Shown here: positions 19,662 to 27,487 of the stretch, in pieces
How positions within the stretch are numbered: the first letter of the stretch is position 1
Layout: every line of letters begins with the position of its first letter
DNA from: Haloplanus sp. XH21
GTDB lineage: Archaea > Halobacteriota > Halobacteria > Halobacteriales > Haloferacaceae
Direction of reading: 5' to 3'
Length of the DNA: 64,000 nt
NCBI RefSeq assembly: GCF_023276355.1
Contig: NZ_JALLPL010000001.1
Span: 1 to 64,000 of the forward strand
Notes under the pieces: generated by a model
Told to the model about the DNA's origin: nothing
What the model saw: only the letters and a program-made list of their open reading frames with translations
Database searches by the model: none
Made by a program: the position numbers and the translations under genes

Positions 19662-21053
19662 CTATATCTCTACTTCGTCCAGCAGCGTGAACACGCGGTC
19701 GCCGAGTTGCTCGGGCGTCTCGGCGACCACCTTCACGATGGCCTCCTTCCCGACATCGCCGCGGTCGAGCACGGCGACGGGGGTCTCTCCCGTCTCGTCG
19801 ACGGCGCTTCCGAACGCGCGGCGGGCGCCCCATCCCATCGTGCCGCCCGCGGCGTCCTCGGGTTCGGCCGCGCGGTCGTACTCCGTGACGGGGCCGTCGA
19901 GGGCGGCCGTCGCGGCCTCCGTCTCGTCGTCGAACCGGCAGTTGACGGCAAACCGGAGGTCGGGGTCGAACTCACGGGCCGCGAGCAGGAAGCGGGCGAC
20001 GTGACTCGACGCGCCGAGTCTGACGCCGCCGTTGGGAGCGACGCCAGAGAGCGTCCGGGTGATGCGCCCCTCGACGGCGGCCGTCTCGCCGACCGCCTCG
20101 GCGTAGGCCGTCGCGCCGACGACGTTCATCCCGACCTCGGGAACGAGTCGGGAGACGTCGCGGTCGACGAAGGCCTCGACGACCGTCGCCACGTCGGTCA
20201 TCGTCCGGTGGCGGTCGGCGGCCTCGCGCAGGGCGGCGAGATGGTGGACCGATCCCGGCCCCGCGCCGACATCGAGACTGTACCGCACCGCCCGCTCCAT
20301 GAACGCCGTGCCCGCCTCGACGGCGTAGCCGAGGGTTTCGCCGTGGGCCAGATGGCTCGCGATAGCGCTCGAAAGGGTACAGCCGGAGCCGTGGGTCGCG
20401 TCGGTGTCGATGCGCGCGTGTTCGAAGGTGCGAACGCGGGTGTCGACGCCAGCCTCGTCGTCCGTCTCGCTCACCAGCGTGTCCGTGACGGTGTCGCTAC
20501 CGACGTGACCGCCTGTGACGAGGGCGGCGTCGGCGCCCATCTCCACCAGGGCTTCCCCGGCCGCGCGGGCGCGCTCTGGGTCGTCGGGGTCGATGCCCGT
20601 CAACACCGCCGCCTCGTCGGCGTTGGGCGTGACGAGTGTCGACGCCTCGATCAGCGAGGCGTAGGCGTCCTCGGCCGCCGGATCGAGCAGGCGGTCGCCG
20701 CTCGCGGCCACCATCACTGGATCGACGACGACCGGCGCGTCGACAGCGGCGAGACGGTCAGTGACGAGGTCGATAACAGGCTCGGTCGCGAGCATGCCCG
20801 TTTTCACCGCGCCGAGGTCGAAATCCGACGCGACGGCGTCGTACTGGGCACCGATCTCTTCGATCGGCAAGACGTGTGATCGGTCGACACCGAGGGTGTT
20901 CTGAGCCGTGACGGCCGTGACGACGGACGTGCCGAAGACGCCGTGGGCCCCCATCGTCTTGAGGTCGGCCTGGATCCCCGCCCCGCCCCCGGAGTCGCTG
21001 CCGGCGACGGTGAGCGCGACGGGCGGGGAGACGGGCGCACGACGGCGGCTCAC
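19662..21053 (-). CDS. thiD: HMP/HMP-P kinase fused to ThiN-type thiamine phosphate synthase
   Basis: Residues 12-260 form the ribokinase-fold ThiD domain ([10 protein letters not shown], Pro-Val-Met-Val-Ala, Gly-Ser-Gly-Cys-Thr-Leu), which phosphorylates hydroxymethylpyrimidine twice. Residues of about 285-463 match the archaeal ThiN domain (Gly-Val-Arg-Leu-Gly-Ala-Ser-Ser-His, Ala-Val-Asn-Cys-Arg), which joins pyrimidine and thiazole phosphates. The fusion therefore covers the end of thiamine phosphate synthesis. The start is a GTG that overlaps the stop of a 17-codon upstream ORF. Gene length is normal for the fused form. Confidence 0.93.
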   Translation of the reverse strand: MSRRRAPVSPPVALTVAGSDSGGGAGIQADLKTMGAHGVFGTSVVTAVTAQNTLGVDRSHVLPIEEIGAQYDAVASDFDLGAVKTGMLATEPVIDLVTDRLAAVDAPVVVDPVMVAASGDRLLDPAAEDAYASLIEASTLVTPNADEAAVLTGIDPDDPERARAAGEALVEMGADAALVTGGHVGSDTVTDTLVSETDDEAGVDTRVRTFEHARIDTDATHGSGCTLSSAIASHLAHGETLGYAVEAGTAFMERAVRYSLDVGAGPGSVHHLAALREAADRHRTMTDVATVVEAFVDRDVSRLVPEVGMNVVGATAYAEAVGETAAVEGRITRTLSGVAPNGGVRLGASSHVARFLLAAREFDPDLRFAVNCRFDDETEAATAALDGPVTEYDRAAEPEDAAGGTMGWGARRAFGSAVDETGETPVAVLDRGDVGKEAIVKVVAETPEQLGDRVFTLLDEVEI

Positions 21054-21103
21054 AGGGTGTCCTCCTCGATCGGGTGCTGGCTCGGCGTCACTGACGAGTC
21101 CAT
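21050..21103 (-). CDS. 17-residue leaderless upstream ORF coupled to thiD
   Basis: An ATG at 21103 opens 17 codons (starting Met-Asp-Ser-Ser-Val, ending Asp-Thr-Leu), and its TGA overlaps the thiD GTG start as GTGA. A TATA element sits about 25 nt before this ATG, so the transcript most likely begins at or next to it. thiD has no other obvious start nearer the promoter, so it would be translated by termination-reinitiation. Whether the peptide itself matters is unknown. Confidence 0.5.
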   Translation of the reverse strand: MDSSVTPSQHPIEEDTL

Positions 21104-21123
21104 GCGTACGCGTATTACGACCT

Positions 21124-21133
21124 GATATTTATC
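21124..21133 (-). promoter_or_regulatory. TATA element of the thiD transcript
   Basis: GATAAATATC read on the minus strand is the clearest TATA box in this gap. Its centre is about 25 nt from the ATG of the 17-codon upstream ORF, so it predicts a leaderless transcript. Confidence 0.65.
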
Positions 21134-21200
21134 GGTGATGGACGGAGGGTGGGAGCGGTCGATCCAAGCGGCAAGACCTATCTACGACGGGAGGGAAACA

Positions 21201-22349
21201 ATGGCCACGCAGATGTGGGAGCGCTCGTCCGGCCGCTTCGTCGCCATCGTCGCCGCCGTGTTGATCCTGTCGGCGGTCGTTCCGGGAGCTGGTGCCGTGC
21301 TGTCGACACCGGCGTCGTCGCCGGCACAGCTCGCGTCGGGACCGGTCCACCAGCAGGGGGTCGAAACCGACTCGGTTCGGCTCATCGTCTCGGTGCAGCC
21401 CGACGGCAGTTCGAACTGGACGGTCCAGTACTGGACGCGACTCGACGACGAGAACACCACCGACGCGTTCGAGTCGTTGCAGAGCGACATCGAGGCGAAC
21501 CCGTCGAACTACTCCGACCGGTTCGCCACGCGGATGCGCTCGACGGTCAGTTCGGCCGAGAACGCGACGGGCCGGGAGATGAGCGCCAGCGAGTTCGACG
21601 TCCAGGCCGAGACGCGTACCCCGCCGCAGTACGGCGTCGTCACCTACACCTTCCAGTGGGATGGCTTCGCCGCAGTCCAGGACGACACCCTCCGGATCGG
21701 CGACGCCATCGAGGGCATCTTCCTCGATGACCGCACGCGCCTCGTCATCGAGTGGCCGAGCGGGTATACGCCGACCGAGGTACGGCCCGAACCCGACGAG
21801 CGGCGGTCCGAAGCCGTGGTCTGGCGTGGCGCCGAGACGAGTTTCGTCTCCGGTGAGCCGAGCGTCGTCCTCCAGCCGAGCGCTGCGGGCACGACGGTCG
21901 CCGGCGGCAACGGGGGCGGCGACACTACGACCCCGCCGTCCGACGACAGCGGGTCGGCACTCCCCCTGCTCGGGGCAGGACTCGCCATTGCGCTGCTCGT
22001 CACCGCGGCCTGGACCTATCGCGACCGCTTCCGCGGCGAGCGGAAGCAGGGAACTGCGGCTCCCTCGGCCGAGGGTCAGACGACCGCCACCGGGGGTGAG
22101 ACCGCGGCCGAGGGTCAGACGACCGCCACCCGGGAGGACCTCCTGAGCAACGAGGAACGGGTCGTCCAGTTCGTCCGGGATCAGGGTGGTCGGGTGAAAC
22201 AACAGGAGATCGTCGAGGCGTTCGACTGGACGGAGGCACGAACGAGTCAGATCGTCCGCGACCTGCGTGATGAGGGGAAACTCGAAGGGTTCCGTCTCGG
22301 CCGCGAGAACGTGCTGAAACTCCCCGACGAGGACGAGACGACCGACTGA
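21201..22349 (+). CDS. Membrane-anchored protein with extracellular domain and C-terminal winged helix
   Basis: The chosen ATG (21201) gives a signal-like N-terminus (hydrophobic residues 12-32); an in-frame ATG at 21135 adds 22 polar residues. An extracellular-type domain follows (residues of about 50-210, with four N-x-S/T sequons including Asn-Trp-Thr and Asn-Tyr-Ser), then a transmembrane helix (about 253-275), a short repeated linker, and a C-terminal winged-helix domain (Gln-Gln-Glu-Ile-Val-Glu-Ala-Phe-Asp-Trp, Ile-Val-Arg-Asp-Leu). The layout suggests a one-component sensor that reads the outside and binds DNA inside. Similar haloarchaeal proteins are named only by DUFs. Targets may include the next two genes. 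Confidence 0.75.
   Translation: MATQMWERSSGRFVAIVAAVLILSAVVPGAGAVLSTPASSPAQLASGPVHQQGVETDSVRLIVSVQPDGSSNWTVQYWTRLDDENTTDAFESLQSDIEANPSNYSDRFATRMRSTVSSAENATGREMSASEFDVQAETRTPPQYGVVTYTFQWDGFAAVQDDTLRIGDAIEGIFLDDRTRLVIEWPSGYTPTEVRPEPDERRSEAVVWRGAETSFVSGEPSVVLQPSAAGTTVAGGNGGGDTTTPPSDDSGSALPLLGAGLAIALLVTAAWTYRDRFRGERKQGTAAPSAEGQTTATGGETAAEGQTTATREDLLSNEERVVQFVRDQGGRVKQQEIVEAFDWTEARTSQIVRDLRDEGKLEGFRLGRENVLKLPDEDETTD
22066..22130 (+). repeat. In-frame 39-bp tandem duplication in the linker of the winged-helix protein
   Basis: A 26-base sequence beginning CGGCCGAGGGTCAGACGACC occurs exactly at 22066-22091 and 22105-22130. The period is 39 bp (13 codons), so the frame is kept. It encodes Ala-Glu-Gly-Gln-Thr-Thr-Ala-Thr twice in the flexible linker between membrane helix and winged helix. 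Confidence 0.9.
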
Positions 22350-22404
22350 CCGTTCCGGCACCAAATCAGCGGGCGGTAGCCGGTCGCACCGGACCAAACC
22401 CCGT

Positions 22405-22418
22405 TTAATCCGGATTAA
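22405..22418. promoter_or_regulatory. Perfect 14-bp AT-rich palindrome upstream of the secreted-protein gene
   Basis: TTAATCCGGATTAA is a perfect palindrome in the 124-bp gap between the winged-helix gene and the secreted-protein gene. A TATA-like TTTATTG lies about 25 bp further on (22437-22446). It is a candidate operator for a dimeric regulator, perhaps the neighbouring winged-helix protein. Confidence 0.45.
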
Positions 22419-22473
22419 TCGACCTTCAGGTTCGTCGTAGTTTATTGGGCTCACTCTCATAGCGAAAATCGAG

Positions 22474-23574
22474 ATGAATCGAGAGGTTCCGGACGTCGTC
22501 GTGTTCGCGCTCGTCGTCGCCGTTGCGGTCGGGATGGTAGCGGCGCCGGTGTCGGCCCTGACGACGGATCGGGCGGGCGTGGCGCCGCAGACCACGGCGA
22601 CAGCCGAAGCGGGAGGCAACGAGTCGGCCAGTAACGAGTCGCTCGCACCCGGTCAACGGCTGGCCGGCGTCGTCGGTGTGCAGGGCGCCGAAATCGACGG
22701 CGAACTCGAAGAACGGACGTTCGAGGCCCGCGTCTCGCGAGCGCGGTCGAACGCGTCGAAGGCGGCCGTCGTCGCGACGGAAGTCAACGACATCCGGGAT
22801 CGGTTACAGACGCTCCGAGAGCGTCAGGAACGGCTCCGCGAGGCGTATCAGTCCGGGAATATTTCCACGGGAGAGTATCACGCCCGAATGGCGGTCACGA
22901 GCGCCGAACTCCGCACGGTTCGGAATCAGATCGATTCCAACGAACGGGTCGCCCGTGACCTCCCCGAGGCGGCGCTCGAAGCGCGAGGCGTGAACCGCAC
23001 CGAACTCGATCGGTTGCGGAACGAAACGAACGAACTGCAGGGCCCAGAGGTCGCAGCGCTCGCCCGACAGATCGCCGGCCCGCCCGCCAATCGCGGCCCG
23101 CGAAACGCATCGGCGACGGCCGGCCAGTCCGAACGTCCTGCTGACATCCCGGTGAACGCCGGCCCGCCCGCGACTGCGCGCAACCAGTCGACCGACCGGT
23201 CTGCAAACGCGAGCAATCGATCAACACGTGGTCCACCCGCCGACGCGGGGACCCAGTCGGCCAACCGATCAACACGCGGGCCACCATCTGACGCCGGAGC
23301 CAACGAGACGGACGACACCCCAGGAAACGGCGCCGACGGCGACGGTGAGTCCGGCGACCGAGGAGCGAGCGACGGTGCCGACAGCGGGTCCGACGGTGCT
23401 GGTTCGGGAAATGGGAATAGCCCGGACGATCGAGGGAACGCCGACGACAGCGGCAACGCGGGCGGCGGTGGCTCGAATGACGGCGATAACGCCGGCAGTA
23501 GCGGCGATCCCAACGGCAACGGCAACGGCAACTCCGACAACGGCGACAGGTCGAACCGCGGTGGTGGACGCTAG
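22474..23574 (+). CDS. Secreted sequon-rich protein with coiled coil and Gly/Asn/Asp-rich tail
   Basis: The N-terminus is a signal peptide-like helix (residues 9-29). A helical region (about 70-205), with a strongly charged coiled-coil section around residues 105-130, follows. The last 150 residues are low-complexity Gly, Asn, Asp, Ser and Pro, with two near-identical Asn-Arg-Ser-Thr-Arg-Gly-Pro-Pro units. About a dozen N-x-S/T sequons are present, indicating heavy N-glycosylation at the cell surface. There is no membrane anchor at the C-terminus. The stop TAG overlaps the GTG start of the response regulator (TAGTG). Function is unknown. Confidence 0.7.
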   Translation: MNREVPDVVVFALVVAVAVGMVAAPVSALTTDRAGVAPQTTATAEAGGNESASNESLAPGQRLAGVVGVQGAEIDGELEERTFEARVSRARSNASKAAVVATEVNDIRDRLQTLRERQERLREAYQSGNISTGEYHARMAVTSAELRTVRNQIDSNERVARDLPEAALEARGVNRTELDRLRNETNELQGPEVAALARQIAGPPANRGPRNASATAGQSERPADIPVNAGPPATARNQSTDRSANASNRSTRGPPADAGTQSANRSTRGPPSDAGANETDDTPGNGADGDGESGDRGASDGADSGSDGAGSGNGNSPDDRGNADDSGNAGGGGSNDGDNAGSSGDPNGNGNGNSDNGDRSNRGGGR

Positions 23575-24164
23575 TGGACTCGCCGCCACGGGTGTTGCTC
23601 GCGGACGACGAACCGGGGCTGCTCGACCTCTACAGCGCGTGGCTCGAGGGGATGGATGTCGAACTCGTCCGAGCCAGCTGCGGCGCGGAGGCGTTGTCGC
23701 ACTGTGAGGACGGCGCCGTCGACGTGGCGATACTCGACCGGCATATGCCCCGGCTCTCGGGCGACGAAGTCCTCGAGACGCTGTGTGACCGGCAGACGCG
23801 TCCGCGGGTTGCCTTCGTGACGGCGGCGGAACCGGACGTTCGAATCGTCGAGCTGGAGATCGACGCCTACCTCACCAAACCGGTCGAATGCGAGGAGTTC
23901 GTCGGCCTCATTCGGGCACTCCTGCAGCGCGAGACGCTCTGTGAGGCGGTCGAGGGGTACGTCGTGAACCTCTCGAAGCGTGCCGCGTTGCTGGAGTCGA
24001 AGTCGTGCAGCATGCTGCGGAACGATCCGACGTACACGGCGTTCGAGGAAGAGCTCTCGCGGATGGCGAGCCAGCTCGACGGGCACCACGTCGACGACCC
24101 GTATCTCCGCCGACTCCGTCCCGACGGGAGCGATCCGAACCCCGCGGCCGATGCGCCGCCCTGA
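23574..24164 (+). CDS. Response regulator with HalX domain
   Basis: The 196-residue protein has a receiver domain (residues 5-115) with the acidic pair D11/D12, phospho-acceptor D55 in Ala-Ile-Leu-Asp-Arg-His-Met-Pro, T83 and K102 (Leu-Thr-Lys-Pro), followed by a helical HalX domain (about 120-180), a haloarchaeal output module of unknown action. No DNA-binding domain is visible. It starts with GTG overlapping the stop of the secreted-protein gene. No histidine kinase lies in the window. A palindromic repeat begins on its stop codon. Confidence 0.88.
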   Translation: MDSPPRVLLADDEPGLLDLYSAWLEGMDVELVRASCGAEALSHCEDGAVDVAILDRHMPRLSGDEVLETLCDRQTRPRVAFVTAAEPDVRIVELEIDAYLTKPVECEEFVGLIRALLQRETLCEAVEGYVVNLSKRAALLESKSCSMLRNDPTYTAFEEELSRMASQLDGHHVDDPYLRRLRPDGSDPNPAADAPP

Positions 24165-24227
24165 TACGGCGTCGGAGTTACTCCGGTGGTCGCCGCCGCG
24201 GGCCGGGCCGGAGTCGCTGGTGAGTAT
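24164..24227. repeat. Palindromic repeat, family copy 4 (about 64 bp, degenerate)
   Basis: It begins ATACGGC on the last base of the response regulator stop codon. It retains the blocks CCGGTGG and TCGCC seen in the copy at 37961 and ends in GTAT. The region between the outer block and the inner arm is shortened, so this looks like a decayed or deleted copy. Confidence 0.5.
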
Positions 24228-24231
24228 CGTA

Positions 24232-24239
24232 CATTTTTG
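24232..24239 (+). promoter_or_regulatory. TATA-like element of the beta-decarboxylating dehydrogenase gene
   Basis: CATTTTTG is centred about 28 nt before the ATG at 24264, consistent with a nearly leaderless transcript. It lies directly after the degenerate palindromic repeat. Confidence 0.5.
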
Positions 24240-24263
24240 TATGCGCCTCTCGATCCACCGAGC

Positions 24264-25319
24264 ATGTCGTACGACATCTCGCTCATCCCGGGCGACGGGA
24301 TCGGACCGGCGGTCGTAGAGGCCACCCTGCCCGTACTGGAAGACGCCGCGGTAGCCCACGGCTTCGACATCGAAACCACCCGCTACGACTGGGGCACCGA
24401 CCGCTATCTCGCCGACGGAGCGATGATGCCCGAGGACGGCCTGGACGAACTGCGGCGTGCCGATGCCATTCTGCTCGGCGCAGTGGGGCACCCCGACGTG
24501 CCGGACCACGTCACGCTCAACGGGCTCCTCTTGCCGATCCGCAAGGGCTTCGATCAGTCGGTCTGTAAGCGACCGGCCGTGCTGTTCGAGGGTGTCGAGA
24601 GCCCCCTTCAGGACTACTCCGGCGGCGACATCGACATCCTGGTGTTCCGAGAGAACACCGAGGGCGAGTACGCCAACGTGGGCGGGCGCGAGCACAAAGG
24701 ATTCGACAACGAGGTGGCGGTTCAGAGCGCGGTGTTCACCCGCCGCGGCACCGAGCGCGTCGTCCGGGCGGCGTTCGAGGCCGCGAGCGAACGCGACGGG
24801 CACCTCACGAACATCACCAAGTCCAACGCGCAAGCCCACAGCATGGTCTTCTGGGACGACATCGTGCGGGAGGTGAGCGTGGAGTACCCCGACGTAGAGG
24901 TGGAACGCCTGCTGGTCGACGCCGCGAGCATGGACTTCATCCGCCGGCCCGACGAGTTCGACGTCGTCGTCTGTTCGAACCTCTTCGGCGACATCCTCAC
25001 CGACATCGGCGCCATCGTCACGGGGAGCATGGGGCTTGCGCCGTCGGCGAACATCGATCCCGGCGGCGACCACCCGGCGCTGTTCGAACCTGTCCACGGC
25101 AGCGCCTTCGACATCACGGGCGAGGGCGTCGCCAACCCGCTGGCGACGGTGCTCTCTGGGTCGCTCATGTTCGACGAACTGGGTGAACCCGCGGCCGCGG
25201 AGGCGCTGTGGGACGCCGTTGCCGAACAGCTGGCCGACGGCGACGCGCCCCGAACGCCGGATCTGGGCGGCGAGTCGACGACAGAAGCCGTCGCGGCTGA
25301 CCTCCGTACGCGACTCTAA
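24264..25319 (+). CDS. Isopropylmalate/isocitrate dehydrogenase family enzyme, D-malate/tartrate dehydrogenase-like
   Basis: The start is the ATG at 24264. The 351-residue protein has the family's Ile-Pro-Gly-Asp-Gly-Ile-Gly N-terminus, Arg-Glu-Asn-Thr-Glu-Gly-Glu-Tyr (about residue 131), Phe-Thr-Arg-Arg-Gly and Ser-Asn-Leu-Phe-Gly-Asp-Ile-Leu. Its substrate region (Phe-Asp-Gln-Ser-Val-Cys-Lys-Arg-Pro and Leu-Phe-Glu-Gly-Val) resembles D-malate/tartrate dehydrogenases (DmlA, TtuC) more than LeuB. The enzyme should oxidise and decarboxylate a 2-hydroxy acid with NAD and a divalent metal. No leucine genes are nearby, which also argues against LeuB. It abuts a convergent CoA-transferase gene. 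Confidence 0.82.
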   Translation: MSYDISLIPGDGIGPAVVEATLPVLEDAAVAHGFDIETTRYDWGTDRYLADGAMMPEDGLDELRRADAILLGAVGHPDVPDHVTLNGLLLPIRKGFDQSVCKRPAVLFEGVESPLQDYSGGDIDILVFRENTEGEYANVGGREHKGFDNEVAVQSAVFTRRGTERVVRAAFEAASERDGHLTNITKSNAQAHSMVFWDDIVREVSVEYPDVEVERLLVDAASMDFIRRPDEFDVVVCSNLFGDILTDIGAIVTGSMGLAPSANIDPGGDHPALFEPVHGSAFDITGEGVANPLATVLSGSLMFDELGEPAAAEALWDAVAEQLADGDAPRTPDLGGESTTEAVAADLRTRL

Positions 25320-26588
25320 CTACCGCTCGCCCGGAATCGCGCCGTCGGCGCGCATCGCCGCAATCTCGTCCTCGCTGTAGCCGAGTTCGCCGAGGATCGC
25401 CTCCGTATCTTCGCCGAGCAGCGGCGGCGCGCCCGAGAAGCCCGCCTCGGCGTGTTCGTAGTTGAGCGGATGCTCGATGACGGGGACGGTGCCGAGCGCG
25501 GGGTGTTCGATCTCGCGGATCACGTCGCGGGCCGCCGTCTGCTCGTTGTCGAGGGCGGTCGGCACGTCATAGAGCGGCGCGACGGGCAGGCCGTGTTCCT
25601 CCGCGAGCAGGTCGACCCACTCCTCGGTCGGCCGGTCGCGGAACACGGCTTCGAGTTCCGCTTCGAGTTCGTCCATGTGCTCCACCCGGTCGGGGTTGGA
25701 CTCGAAGCGGTCGTCCTCGAGGAGGTCCTCGCGGTCGATCGCCACGCAGAGTTCTTCCCAGAGTTTCTGGTTGCCACAGCCGACGTTGAGGTAGCCGTCG
25801 GCCGTCGAGAACGACTGATACGGCGCGAGCACGGGGTCTTTGGTTCCCATGCGCTCGGGCTCTTCGCCGACGAACGCCTTGCCGGCCTGTTTGGTGAGCC
25901 ACGGGAGCGAGGCGTCGTGCATCCCGATCTCGATTCGGTCGCCCTCGCCGGTGAGTTCTCGCCGAAACAGCGATCCGACGATGCCGAAGGCCGCCCACAT
26001 CGCCGTAATGAGGTCGGTCTGGGGAAGCCCGACTTTCACGGGGTCGCCGTCCTCCGGTCCCGTGACCGACATGATGCCGCTCGTTCCCTGCACGAGCAGG
26101 TCGTAGCCGGGGCGGTCACTCCAGGGACCCGTCTCGCCGAACGCCGAGATGGAGCAGTAGACGATGTCCTCGTTCACCTCGCGGAGGTCGCCGTAGCCGA
26201 CATCGAGGCGCTCTGCCGTGCCGGGGCGGAAGTTCTCGACGACCACGTCGGCCTCCGCGACCAGGTCGTACAGCGCCTCCAATCCGGCCTCGGTCTTGAG
26301 GTTGAACTCCACGCTCAGCTTGTCGTAGTTGATCGTCCAGAAGTAGGGCGACTCGCCGTTCTCGGCGGCCGTCTTTCCCGGGCCGTCGTAGTCGGGGTTC
26401 GGTTCGACGAAGGGCGGTCCAGAGTGGCGGTTGTCGTCGCCGACGTTCGGGCGCTCGACCTTGATGACCTCCGCGCCCTGGTTGGCGAGCATCAGCGTCG
26501 CGAACCCGCCGGTGACGAACGTCGTCAGATCGACAACTGTGATATCTTCGAGAATGCGGTCGGCAACGTCGTCGTCAGTCTCGTCCAT
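25320..26588 (-). CDS. Family III (CaiB/BaiF) CoA-transferase
   Basis: The 422-residue protein has the family order: an N-terminal Val-Val-Asp-Leu-Thr, Gln-Gly-Ala-Glu-Val-Ile-Lys-Val-Glu-Arg-Pro (residues 37-47), Gly-Tyr-Asp-Leu-Leu-Val-Gln-Gly with D163 as the likely CoA-ester-forming aspartate, and a C-terminal Asp-Val-Pro-Thr-Ala region. It transfers CoA between carboxylic acids. In haloarchaea relatives act on mesaconate/succinyl-CoA, but this gene is not beside methylaspartate-cycle genes, so the substrate is open. Its stop codon touches that of the D-malate dehydrogenase-like gene. Confidence 0.88.
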   Translation of the reverse strand: MDETDDDVADRILEDITVVDLTTFVTGGFATLMLANQGAEVIKVERPNVGDDNRHSGPPFVEPNPDYDGPGKTAAENGESPYFWTINYDKLSVEFNLKTEAGLEALYDLVAEADVVVENFRPGTAERLDVGYGDLREVNEDIVYCSISAFGETGPWSDRPGYDLLVQGTSGIMSVTGPEDGDPVKVGLPQTDLITAMWAAFGIVGSLFRRELTGEGDRIEIGMHDASLPWLTKQAGKAFVGEEPERMGTKDPVLAPYQSFSTADGYLNVGCGNQKLWEELCVAIDREDLLEDDRFESNPDRVEHMDELEAELEAVFRDRPTEEWVDLLAEEHGLPVAPLYDVPTALDNEQTAARDVIREIEHPALGTVPVIEHPLNYEHAEAGFSGAPPLLGEDTEAILGELGYSEDEIAAMRADGAIPGER

Positions 26589-26651
26589 ACACCGCCACTG
26601 GTTAGCCCCCGCTAAAATCCTTCGGCGTGGGGCGAGACCGAAATCGGCGCG

Positions 26652-27395
26652 TCAGCCGCCGTCAGCGGCCGTACCGTCGGCTTCCGGCACCGCGTAGGTG
26701 GAACGGAGGTGGTCGAGCAGGTCGTCGACCGTCCCGGGGTCGTAGGTCCAGAACCCGTAAAACGAGCCTTCCTGGCGCTCCTCGGCCAGCAGGGCACATT
26801 TCGCGGCGTCGAGGCCGTCGCCGTCGTAGGCGACGAACCACGAGTCGCGGATCTCCGTGGCCGTCGAGAGGTGAAACGTGGGTTCGGGCGACGGGGAGAG
26901 GGCGTCGCGACCCTCCGGACGGGCGTAGACGTGGACGTCGAGCTCGCCGCGGTCGGCGAGGTGATCGTAGACATCGGCCTGGGAGGCGAACCGCGCACAG
27001 GTCTGGAAGCCGGCGTGGAGTTCGCCGGCCGCACTCCGCCAGGCGCGGTCCTCGATCTCCTTCGAGGCGGCGATCATCCGCTCGGTGTCGTAGGAGGTGA
27101 ACATCGTCTCGTCGAGCTCGTCGAGCACCGCCTCGTACGTCTCGGGGGTGAATCCTGGCTCGACACCGCGGGCGGGCGCGAGGACATCGCTCACGTCGAT
27201 GGCGGCGAGAAACTCGTCGTCGCGGCTCAACACCGCGTAGTTGCTGGGACCGGCCGCGGCGTCTGCCCGTTCGATGCGGAGATTGCGGTCGGCGAAATGG
27301 TCGCGGAGCGCGGCCGGAACGCCCGCTTCGGGGTTGAACACCGTCAGCGTCTTCTCCGCCGCGTCGACCGCGGCGATGAGTTCGAACAGCCCCAT
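26652..27395 (-). CDS. DICT sensory domain protein
   Basis: The 247-residue protein has Phe-Thr-Ser-Tyr-Asp-Thr-Glu-Arg-Met followed by Ser-Lys-Glu-Ile-Glu-Asp-Arg-Ala (about residues 99-118) and Gly-Phe-Gln, the core of the DICT domain, a sensory module first seen with diguanylate cyclases and two-component proteins. No kinase, cyclase or DNA-binding domain is attached, which is common in haloarchaea. It is divergent from nucS across a 92-bp gap and follows no gene closely. The signal sensed is unknown. Confidence 0.8.
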   Translation of the reverse strand: MGLFELIAAVDAAEKTLTVFNPEAGVPAALRDHFADRNLRIERADAAAGPSNYAVLSRDDEFLAAIDVSDVLAPARGVEPGFTPETYEAVLDELDETMFTSYDTERMIAASKEIEDRAWRSAAGELHAGFQTCARFASQADVYDHLADRGELDVHVYARPEGRDALSPSPEPTFHLSTATEIRDSWFVAYDGDGLDAAKCALLAEERQEGSFYGFWTYDPGTVDDLLDHLRSTYAVPEADGTAADGG

Positions 27396-27487
27396 TCGGC
27401 CGGGTAGACGGGCGGCCGCTATTTGTGCTTTTGGCCCGCGTGACGCGTGCCTTTTGTACGCCGACGGCCTACGGTCGACGACGACCG

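Noticed and set aside
21050-21140. TPP riboswitch before thiD
   Set aside because: The gap is too short and the conserved TPP-aptamer segments (CTGAGA and its partner) are not visible.
24264-25319. LeuB (3-isopropylmalate dehydrogenase)
   Set aside because: The substrate-region motifs fit D-malate/tartrate dehydrogenases better and no leucine genes are adjacent.
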